Part shown: positions 10,463-21,812 of the stretch, one piece after another | Layout of the letters: each line of letters begins with the position of its first letter | Position numbering within the stretch: the stretch's first letter is position 1 | Origin: Pigoraptor vietnamica | Lineage: Eukaryota; Opisthokonta; Filasterea | Assembly (NCBI GenBank): GCA_943704525.1 | Contig: CALSCQ010000696.1 | Coordinates: 2,664 to 30,980 of the forward strand | Direction of reading: 5' to 3' | DNA length: 28,317 nt | The notes under the pieces: model-generated | What the model was told of the DNA's origin: nothing | Database searches by the model: none | Seen by the model: the letters and a program-made list of their open reading frames with translations, nothing else | Translations under genes and position numbers: made by a program

Positions 10463-11217
10463 ATGTCGGGAAATAACTATTTTGTGATAGTGGGACGGAA
10501 CGACAACCCCATTTTCGAGCTTGAACTAGGGCCGGCCAAGTGGGCGACGGCACAGTCAGATGCCGCGGGGAAGGCGAGTGGCTTGATGGAGTGCGGGCCT
10601 TCAACGCAGAGAGACTCATTGCGTCGTGGGCTGTGCAGTGCTGACACCCTTCGACACGCAGAAAGAGGATCACCGACACCTGAACCAATTTATTGTGCAT
10701 GCGGCGCTGGACATTGTGGAGGAGGCCATGTGGACGACCAACGCAATGTGCGTGCAAGGCGTGCGCCCAGTCCTTCGCCCATGTGCGCCTGCTGCCTATT
10801 GACGATGCACTTTGTCTTGCAGGTATTTGAAAGCCGTCGACAAGTTCAACGAGTGGTTTATTTCAGCATATGTGACGTCGGGTCATATCCGCTCCAGCAC
10901 CCGCGGCTCCTTGTTGTCGCCCTTGCATCTGTTTGCAACGCGAGGCTGTTCACTGCCTTAACCCTGTCTCACATATTAAGCTTATGTTACTTCATGACGG
11001 CAAGGGCGAGGACGGCATCCGCAACTTTTTTGCCGAAGTGCACGAGCTGTACATTAAGGCATGTGTCTCCATGGGGTGCTGCGTCGACAGTGCTGCCATG
11101 CATGTCTGACGGTGCTCTTCGCAGGCCATGATGAACCCGTTCTACGAGGCCAACACGCCGGTCAAGTCGGCGCTGTTCCAGGCCAAAGTCAAGGCGTTGG
11201 CAAAGAAGCACCTCTAA
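10463..11217 (+). CDS. TRAPPC2: TRAPP complex subunit 2 (sedlin/Trs20)
   Basis: Small core subunit of the TRAPP tethering complexes in ER-Golgi traffic. Five exons: 10463-10573, 10662-10747, 10823-10884, 10973-11058, 11125-11217; 145 residues against 140 in human. Clear matches: [66 protein letters not shown], and a MNPFYE block near the C-terminus. Three of four introns are non-canonical. Introns 1 (10574-10661, AAG|GCGAGT) and 4 (11059-11124, AAG|GCATGT) are GC-AG; intron 3 (10885-10972) is a U12-type AT-AC intron. Each choice is forced by reading frame and by family conservation at the junction. Only intron 2 is GT-AG. Confidence 0.93.
10885..10972 (+). other. U12-type AT-AC intron in TRAPPC2
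   Basis: Donor ATATCC, acceptor CTCAC, and a branch site GCCTTAAC whose branch A lies 11 bases before the acceptor. Splicing joins VTSGH to IKLMLLHD, exactly as in TRAPPC2 relatives. No GT or GC donor in this stretch keeps the conserved residues in frame. Confidence 0.85.
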
Positions 11218-11376
11218 AAAAATGGCTGGCTGCACCCGTGCCCCGCAGTTTCGTCATACGGCCATCATGGCCCCTTTCAGCACACCCTCACGCCAGCAGC
11301 GCATACACAGCACATATACACAGAAACCTCAACACACGAGATCTCGCTTCTCCACCAAACACCGCTCGCCATACGC

Positions 11377-12501
11377 TCAGCGAAGCGGGCCCGGACCAGT
11401 GTAGACGATCTTGCGCGACTTGAGGACGCTCCACTTGTGCCGCTTGACGTACACCGCCACGGCAAAGGCAGCCGTCAGCAAGACCATTGCCTTCATGCCC
11501 ATGCGCTTGCGGTCGTCGTGCTCGGGCTCCGCGGCCCACGAGAGGAACGTCACAACATCCTTCGCCATCTGGCTCGTCGTCGCGGGGGTGCCTGCACAGA
11601 CATCGCAACACAACAGGTTCAGCGTTTTGCGCAAGGCCACACAAAACAACGTCGAGATGGCGACCACAACGTAGATGCACGCACCGTCCGCATAATCAAT
11701 CATGTTGTCATACAGAGGGCGGGCCATGCCGATCGCTCCGCCGGGGAAGTAAGGGTTGTAGTGCAACCCCTCGCGAAGCGTCACGCCGCCCGGAGGCTCT
11801 CGGTACCCCGACATCAGGGACAGAACGTAGTCCTGCAATGGTGAATTGCCACAGCCGTGAGCTGTGGTCACTACACATTGTGTGTAGACATCCCATGCGC
11901 AGCAACTCACCCCGCCGCCGTGCCGCGCCTTGATGATGAGGCTGAGGTCCGGGGGCAGTGCGCCGTTGTTTGCCGAGCGTGCGGCCTGTTCGTTCTTATA
12001 AGGGCGAGGGAAGTAGTCCGAGAGCTTCCCTGGGCGGAGAAACATGTTGCCCTCGTCGTCGGGTCCATCCTCGACCTGGATTTCCTCCGCAAGCGCCTTC
12101 GCTTCCTCCTCCGTGTGCGAAACGCCCACAAGGTTGCGGAAAGCAATGCGCTCGAGGCTGTGGCAAGCACTGCACACCTGCTTGTACACCTCGTACCCGC
12201 GACGAATGCTGATGGTACAGGCAAACAGAATGAGGGAGAATCAACGCACCCACAGAGGCTCAGCACAAAAAAAAAACGAGTCGCCAGCACACAGACAGAG
12301 CGCTCTGCTCGACTCCTTCGCGCACCTAGCGTGATCGAATGTGCTGAGCGGCCCGTTGTGCGACCACGGGTAGTGCGGGGGATGCACCGCGTCGGCCGTG
12401 GCAAGCACCGTCGAATACCCGACACCGGCAGCGACGCCCGCGACGCCCGCCGCAGCGGCCAGGCGGCGCCTCCACGCCGCGCTCACAAGTCTCCCAAACA
12501 T
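11377..12501 (-). CDS. CYC1: cytochrome c1 of respiratory complex III
   Basis: Haem-c subunit of the bc1 complex; passes electrons from the Rieske protein to cytochrome c at the mitochondrial inner membrane. Four exons: 12501-12326, 12208-11911, 11832-11685, 11591-11377; introns 117, 78 and 93 bp; 278 residues. A basic, Ala/Arg-rich N-terminus ([19 protein letters not shown]) followed by a hydrophobic stretch fits a two-part mitochondrial presequence. The haem site CSACH is at 71-75. Other family blocks are [30 protein letters not shown] (axial Met about 194) and [12 protein letters not shown] single C-terminal membrane helix spans about 241-256. CxxCH has both cysteines, unlike the single-Cys variant of euglenozoans. 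Confidence 0.95.
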
Positions 12502-12763
12502 CCTCACGTGGCGCGTGGCGCTTGTGCTGCACAAGCGCCGTCTCGTGTGCGCGCGTTTGAACTCTGTGTTCGGGTCAAAGCAGATGGGCGGCGGGCGTGT
12601 GAAAACAGATCCCGGATTATCCCGGGTGCCGATCCCGTTAGCGCATTCCGCCGAATCCTCGCAAAGTGTTTCAAGCTCCCTTCTGGGTACCCCTGTGACT
12701 TCAGAAGCTCATGTCGACAAACTCGCGTGGCGACGCACGGACGCAATTTTCCGGTTGAGGAGG
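12502..12763. promoter_or_regulatory. bidirectional promoter, CYC1 / UEV
   Basis: 262 bp between divergent starts. It has a CACGTG (12505-12510) three bases upstream of the CYC1 ATG and a GGATTATCC inverted repeat within CCCGGATTATCCCGGG near 12611. Regulatory role is inferred. Confidence 0.35.
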
Positions 12764-13819
12764 ATGGCGGGCGTTGTGGGTGCGTGTTGTCTCTGTGAAT
12801 TCGTGCGCGTTTTGTACTGTGCTCACTGTTTGCTGCGCAGTTCCACGCAACTTTCGGCTGCTTGAAGAGCTCGAGAAGGGCGAAAAGGGCATTGGCGACG
12901 GCACAATCAGCTATGGCCTCGACGACCCCAGCGATATGATGCTCGCGCACTGGACGGGCACCATCCTGGGCCCTGTGCGGGTGCGTGGGCTGTGCGCAAC
13001 GATACTTGCTTTGCCGGCGATTCCTTACTCCTGTTGTTACATGTCCGTCAGACGGCGTTTGAGAACCGCATTTACAGTTTGAAGCTTGTGTGCGGCGAGA
13101 ACTATCCCGACGAGCCTCCGACAGTGAAATTTATCACGAAAGTGAACCTCACGTTCGTCAACCCGAAGAACGGCGTGGTGGGTGTTCGTGGTATTATGCG
13201 CCAATTCTCGACGTTTCTTCACTGCCTATTTCTCTTTTTCTCTCCCTCTCTCTGAAAAGTCGATGAGGGCTCAGCCCAATGACTGCTACGAATTGTCTCT
13301 TTCTCAGTCTAGTGGTCCTCTCTCTGAAAAGTCGATGAGGGCTCAGCCCAATGACTGCTTCGAATTGTCTCTTTCTCAGTCTAGTGGTCGATGGACACGC
13401 GCCATGACTTAACTGGTTCGACATTTCTTTCTCTCTTTCTCTCCGACACTCTTTCCTCTCAACTTTCATTATGCTCTTGGTAATTACGAATTTTCGCCTG
13501 AGAATTGCTGCAAGTGGTGGGCAATTGGTGTTTGCCCTGCTTTTGGCCTTTGGAGGGGCTTCGTGTGCACTGCGTAATCTGAGTGCCTGCCGTGCCCTCT
13601 CCGTTGTACGAAGGTCGAGCGTTCCAAGTTACCCACGCTTGCGCGTTGGCAGAGGAATTTTACAATGGAGACTGTACTATCGGAGATTCGGAGGTGGGTA
13701 CTGGCGTGTTTGCGGCATTGGCATGCAGCGCAGTCGTGACTCACCGGCCGTGCTGCAGGAGCATGACGAGCAAAGAGAACATGAAGCTGCCGCAGCCGCC
13801 GGAAGGCGTGTCGTTTTGA
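12764..13819 (+). CDS. UBE2V: ubiquitin-conjugating enzyme E2 variant (Uev1/Mms2 type)
   Basis: Catalytically inactive E2 partner of Ubc13 in making K63-linked ubiquitin chains for DNA-damage tolerance and signalling. Five exons: 12764-12779, 12841-12980, 13052-13177, 13614-13693, 13759-13819; 140 residues. Signature blocks are [69 protein letters not shown] and [15 protein letters not shown]. The E2 catalytic Cys is absent, as expected for a UEV. The first coding exon is only 16 bp. Intron 3 (13178-13613, 436 bp) is several times longer than the gene's other introns and holds a tandem duplication. Confidence 0.95.
13251..13389. repeat. 72-bp tandem duplication inside UEV intron 3
   Basis: Copy 1 is 13251-13322, copy 2 is 13323-13389 (incomplete at its end); one mismatch was seen (CTACG versus CTTCG). 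Each copy contains a GGGCTCAGCCC hairpin and a pyrimidine-rich stretch ending CTCAG that resembles a 3' splice site. Confidence 0.9.
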
Positions 13820-14013
13820 TTGCGTGTGCGCGTAGTACGGGAATATGATGACACTGGCAGAGTCAAAGCGTTGGCAAAGGACCGTACATTTCTTGTGTTC
13901 GATAGCACACCAATCACCGGATGACGTCACTGTCGCGAGTAGAGTGAAATGAAAACGCAGGTCGCCTGCGTTGACCGAAAAGCCACGTTCGCTTTGCAGC
14001 CGCATACGCCACA
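13820..14013 (+). promoter_or_regulatory. UEV-mucolipin spacer with TGACGTCA site
   Basis: 194-bp gap between tandem genes. A perfect palindromic TGACGTCA (CRE/ATF-type bZIP site) lies at 13922-13929, about 85 bp before the mucolipin ATG. The same octamer is found in the promoter at 21565. Confidence 0.4.
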
Positions 14014-16171
14014 ATGCCCAGTCGCACCGCCTTCGGCCACAGCCTCAACTCGCTTGGGCAGTTCGCACGAGACCTGCCCAGGCGTCTCACAACGTACGTC
14101 ACCGTGTGACCTGCTTCTTTCATGTGCGCGGTTGCATTTGTGACCTCATGTGCTGAACTGCGGGGATACAGGCAGCCGTCGATAGCGTACAAGCACCGCC
14201 TGACGCTCTCCCCATGGGACAAGTTCCGCCGCTTTCGGCGCTTTCCCTTCAAGCTGACTCTGAACTTACTCGTCACGGTGCTGTGCACAACGCGCGTTGT
14301 CCTCGCGACACTCCAGCACAACGATTACGTCAATGCGCAGCATGCTGCCTTCGAGGCGCTCTTTAGGCCCGGATCGTCGTCCGCGGCTGCACAGCTCTAC
14401 ACGATTGACGCAGTGATTGAGAGTGTGAATGCGTCAGTGCAAGGTGCGTCACTAATATCGTGCCATGCCGTGCGTTAGTCCTGAGTTTTTTCTGAATTGC
14501 TTGTGGCAGGCTACTTCAACTACGTGGACAAGTCCGTCGAGCACATGTCGATACTGGCGGCGGACGGGCACCCTTACCCTATTATAATGTGAGCTTCGTG
14601 AGCGATTTTCCAGTTCGCTTCACGAGTCATGTGCCTGACCGGCGTGTTGCAGGACTCTCCGTCGCTACGTGTCTCGGCACCCATTCCAGTACAACGAATC
14701 GGAAAGTTTCAGTACCTACAGCACCGTTCACGTCCTGTCGGCGAGCGATCCGCTTGGACCGCTGAATGTCGCCTCGCAGCGCGAACTCTTCGACAGTCTC
14801 GCGAGCATGACGCTCGAGTTTCGAATGGACAGCATCCAAATGGGTGGCCTCATTAACGACGTCGTCTATCGTTGGCGTTGTCGCTGCAAGTACGATCTCG
14901 TCGCCGGAGGTGGACAAGCGCTCTTGTCGTTGTCGATTTGGAAGAGCGTCGAAATGGATCGACGCGGCCCATTTTTCTTACTCGATCTTTTTTCGATGCT
15001 GGGCGCTATCGTCTCTGTCGTCTTAACATTGAAGGCGCTGCACCAGGCCTTCGCTGTTTTCAGTTTCGCTCGGTCGCGGCTGCGAGGTCGACAGGCCGGG
15101 CGTTGCTCGGCGGAGTGCGAATCTGTGCGTTGGGAGAACTTGAGCATCGGGGACCGCGTCGCTTTCTTCAACCTCTGGTACCTCGTAACGATACTCGCCG
15201 ACGTGTCTCTCATACTCGCGTGCGCGTACGCTATCGGCGTTGACGACAATAACTACGTCGAGAGCACTGACACAATCGACTTCGGTGACGTTACGCGCGC
15301 AGCTGGCTGCTTCCTACAATGGCTGAACCTGATGAAGTATTTCGAGTGGCGACCAGACTTTTACGTGCTCGTACTTGCGATGCGTTGCAGCCTCGCGCGC
15401 GTTGCACGTTTCATCATTACGAGCGCACCGTTATACATGGGCTTTGCGCTCGCCGGCGTCGTATTGTTTTCGAACGTTTCCGACAAATTCGGTTCGCTCG
15501 ATAACGCTGCCGTCACGTTATTTGCGCTTGTCAACGGCGATTCGATTTTCGAGGTGTTTGCGGACCTTGCGATTGAAGACGATTCGGCGTATCACGTTCT
15601 GAGTCGCATCTATCTGTACTCGTTTTGTACGCTCTTTATTACGACGGTGATCAACGTGTTCATTTTCATCATCGAAGACGGATATCGCCTCGCATCGACT
15701 ATCGAGAAGCCGCGGACCGGGCCCTTTCTGACGGATACGGCGCGCCTCAAGCAAATTCTCGACGCCGCGCACTGCGTTGATTTCGGCGGAGAGGGAGAGT
15801 GCATGCACCCGCGCGGGAGAGAAGGCCTGGCCACGGATGTGGACAGTCTCATGGACGACGCGGTCGAGCGGATGGCGGATGGATATGCCCCTGTCCCGTT
15901 GGACGACACGTCTAGCCCTGACGACGATGGCGAAATGCTCATTAATTTGAGTACGAACGAAGCGGCCGGCGCGACTGTTGCGACCGTCGTAGAGGCTCGC
16001 GACAATAGGCGACCGACGCGCGACGTATTGGAAGACGCTGTTCGCAAAATTCAGGATTCGTTCGCGAACGACCTTACGAAACTACAGGAGGAGTTTGTCG
16101 ACAAAGTCAAGAAGGCGCAGTCTGACGCGATAGACCGCCTAAAGGAAGCTATTAAAGATATGGGCGATTGA
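14014..16171 (+). CDS. mucolipin-type TRP cation channel (TRPML)
   Basis: Predicted endolysosomal six-helix cation channel. Four exons: 14014-14093, 14172-14443, 14510-14588, 14653-16171; 649 residues. After LSPWDKFR, helix 1 lies near LLVTVLCTTRVVLATL. A luminal domain of roughly 180 residues follows, then helix 2 (FLLDLFSMLGAIVSVVL), helix 3 (LWYLVTILADVSLILACAYA), helix 4, helix 5 (IITSAPLYMGFALAGVVLF), the pore TLFALVNGDSIFEVF (filter about residue 437) and helix 6 (LFITTVINVFIFII). Mammalian TRPMLs have NGDD in the filter; here it is NGDS. The C-terminus is long and ends in a charged, heptad-like helix (from about residue 600) not typical of animal mucolipins. Polycystin-2 is the alternative, but the filter context and N-terminus favour TRPML. 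Confidence 0.85.
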
Positions 16172-16447
16172 TTCGCATGCGATTTGTTGTGCAGATTTCC
16201 ATATGTAGCAGGATTTGAAAATTGGGATTATGACAAATACGCAAGTAGACGTCAAAGAATAGATAGATTACGCAGGGTCTGTTTGATTGCATCAAACGGT
16301 GTATGGCAAGTGTACACAGCGGCACGGCATTGTGGTAATTATAAAGGATGATACTCCACAGAACAAGGGCATTTGCAAAAGGCTGCACAAATGTGTAGAA
16401 AGCTTCAGTAATTGTCAATAATACGACACTCAAAGAACCTGCAAGCC

Positions 16448-16448
<1 letters not shown>
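16172..16448. other. AT-rich non-coding spacer
   Basis: About 280 bp, clearly less GC-rich than the rest of the window, between two convergent 3' ends. I see no gene or RNA fold in it; it probably holds the mucolipin 3' UTR. Confidence 0.6.
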
Positions 16449-16480
<32 letters not shown>

Positions 16481-16590
16481 TGTGTGTATGTGTGTGTGTG
16501 TATGTGTGTGTGTGTGTATGCGTGTGTGTGTGTGTGTGTGTGTGGCGCACGCGTGTGTGCGTGTGATGTGCGTGTGTGCATGTGTGCTGC

Positions 16591-16616
<26 letters not shown>
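16449..16616. repeat. (GT)n microsatellite with regular TATG interruptions
   Basis: About 168 bp of alternating GT with spaced TA, GC and AT steps. It ends in GGGTGGGTG. It lies between the mucolipin and small-protein 3' ends. Confidence 0.95.
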
Positions 16617-16623
<7 letters not shown>

Positions 16624-16749
16624 AGTGGGTTGGGTACCCTAGGACGGGAAATGTCGAAAGGGCGGGCCAGTGGAAAAAGCTATCTCTTGAATATACTTTT
16701 AAAAGATTGTGCTCGTTCCTCTTCGTTTCTCTTTTTCACTAAAAAAAAT

Positions 16750-17314
16750 TCACTCCGACGGAAGGGTTAACGCAGTGTTGTGCAGAAGCGCTCGGTACTG
16801 CGCAACTAATGTCTCAAGGATGCGATCTTGACTCAACTTCGCCTGAAAAAGAGGGTCAACGTTAGTGATATCATCTAATCGATCGTAGCCGGAAATATGT
16901 GGGGTTCGTATGAGTCATGGTGTTTGAGTCGGTGTTAGTGACCACGCCAACACAAATGTAAATTACCATTTTCAAGCTTTCGGATGTGTTATCACTTGCG
17001 GCAACATCGCCTTGTCGTGTGTCAAGCTTCTGCGATACGTTATGCTCAGCACAGCTACCGAATAGGAACCACATCCACTGCCAAGGAATAACCGGCGTTG
17101 TAGATTTAACTCGTACCTCCAAATCCCCAGATAACGTATGTAAAGCTGCCATGTCGGCTTCAACTTTGTGCCTCCAGCTCTTCAGATCTTCGCGTTTGTC
17201 AAGTACTTGGTGTTCTCTTACAAAAGACTCAATTAGATTCGCAACATCATCCAGCAGCTTATTGGTGGTGATCTCCCCCTCGCGGCATAACCTTAGAACA
17301 TGGTGTTTGTCCAT
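16750..17314 (-). CDS. unrecognised 117-residue, mostly helical protein
   Basis: Function not recognised. Three exons: 17314-17117, 17029-16967, 16842-16750; introns of 87 and 124 bp with good GT-AG borders (GTACGA...CGCAG; GTAATT...TTTCAG, the second with a CACTAAC branch-like sequence). The frames join into 117 residues with no signal peptide or membrane helix. The chain is charged and heptad-like (LLDDVANLIESFVREHQVL, then LKSWRHKVEADMAALHTL), pointing to a short coiled coil such as a subunit of a kinetochore, vesicle-tethering or Mediator complex; none can be chosen. It is less GC-rich than its neighbours. It shares a 220-bp divergent promoter with cytochrome b5. Confidence 0.65.
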
Positions 17315-17534
17315 GGTCTGTGCAGTAAAACAGTCCGTTGTGAGACCTTACAGCAGTATTTAGAAAGTGCCGAAACCACGAGCTTCAAGCTTGGTAGCTG
17401 TTACTCGTGTTACTCATGATCTCGTCATTTGTGCGTCACTATCGCCCGCCGAGCATGTGCTTCAGCCAGTCCTACAACGAAAACGCGACAAGCGAAGGAA
17501 ACTGCAGCAAGAACTGGGCTTCTGCGCTTCGAAA
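17315..17534. promoter_or_regulatory. bidirectional promoter, small helical protein / cytochrome b5
   Basis: 220 bp between divergent start codons. No TATA, CACGTG or TGACGTCA site was found. Confidence 0.35.
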
Positions 17535-17998
17535 ATGGCGACGATCACGAAGGAGGAACTGTCCGCCCACACGAGCCGCGCCAAGGGCGTGTGGTTCTCA
17601 ATCAGCGGCAAAGTCTACGATGTCACCAAGTTCCTTGAGGAGGTGCGCCCACCCAGTGCGTTTATCTTGTCCATGGTCTTCTACTCACTGCCGTACCTGT
17701 GTAGCACCCCGGTGGCGAAGAGGTGCTGATGGAGCAGGCGGGGAAGGACGCGACCGACGCCTTTGAGGACGTGGGGCACTCGCAGGACGCGCGCGACATG
17801 TTGAAGCAGTACTACAAGGGGGACCTCGCCGGCGCAGCCAAGCCCGCCGCAAAGGCCGCTCCGGCCGCAGCCAAGCCTGCTCCCGCCGCGAAGCCTGCGG
17901 GGAAGGCGCCGTCCAGCGACCACACGGGCAACATTCTCAAGTTCCTCATTCCCGCCGTCGCTGTGCTTGTGGCCATTCTGTACAAGTACTACGTGTGA
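17535..17998 (+). CDS. CYB5: tail-anchored cytochrome b5
   Basis: Membrane haem protein donating electrons to desaturases, P450s and related enzymes. Two exons, 17535-17642 and 17705-17998, with a 62-bp intron just before the haem motif; 133 residues. The b5 fold is marked by [17 protein letters not shown], the haem-ligand HPGGEE (His37), the second ligand in DVGHS (His61), and [11 protein letters not shown] Pro/Ala/Lys hinge (about 80-105) leads to a C-terminal hydrophobic anchor (about 113-133) ending KYYV, so the protein should insert post-translationally into the ER or outer mitochondrial membrane. Its stop is 16 bp from the stop of the convergent protease gene. Confidence 0.95.
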
Positions 17999-18014
17999 GC
18001 CTTTTGTTGGTAAA

Positions 18015-21503
<3,489 letters not shown>

Positions 21504-21812
21504 GTTTGTTGTTGATGGTGATGGACGACTCGATCCTCCCCGGTTTTTTAGTGGTTGAGATGCATGACGTCACGCAAGCACTTCGTTTGTGGCGTCGGAT
21601 TGACGACAAATTGAAATGGTGTCATTATATAAATGACGTTATGTGACCTCATTTGGCCTTGGCAACCAGTTCAAAAATGGGTGACTGCCACTTCTGAACT
21701 GAAAAGTGAGGGACGCAATTGTGTAGCCTTGTTCTGAGAGGGATGCATGGCCGTGTTGCATTGAGTGCGGGGCTGTGACTGGGGCTGTGACTGGGGCTGT
21801 GCATTGGGCGCC
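21504..21812. promoter_or_regulatory. bidirectional promoter, m-AAA protease / WD-repeat protein
   Basis: 309 bp between divergent starts. It contains TGACGTCA at 21565-21572, and a TATATAAA (21626-21633) centred in the perfect inverted repeat GTCATT-ATATA-AATGAC (21621-21637). A looser AAATGA...TCATTT pair spans 21631-21654. Confidence 0.5.
21769..21804. repeat. 12-bp direct repeat just upstream of the WD-protein start
   Basis: GGGGCTGTGACT occurs twice, followed by a degenerate third unit, ending 8 bp before the ATG at 21813. Confidence 0.85.

Noticed and set aside
10578-10665. GT-AG alternative for TRAPPC2 intron 1 (donor GTGGCT)
   Set aside because: It keeps the frame but has a weak donor and poor acceptor; AAG|GCGAGT with CGCAG gives a better junction (AAGK|KEDHRH).
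13251-13389. Tandem C/D-box snoRNAs in UEV intron 3
   Set aside because: CTGA and TCGATGA occur at suitable spacing for copy 1, but the C box is poor, no terminal stem pairs, and copy 2 lacks a D box.
12241-17400. tRNA or rRNA genes in gaps
   Set aside because: No GTTCGAATCC-like T arm with a matching acceptor stem, and no rRNA-like sequence seen by eye.
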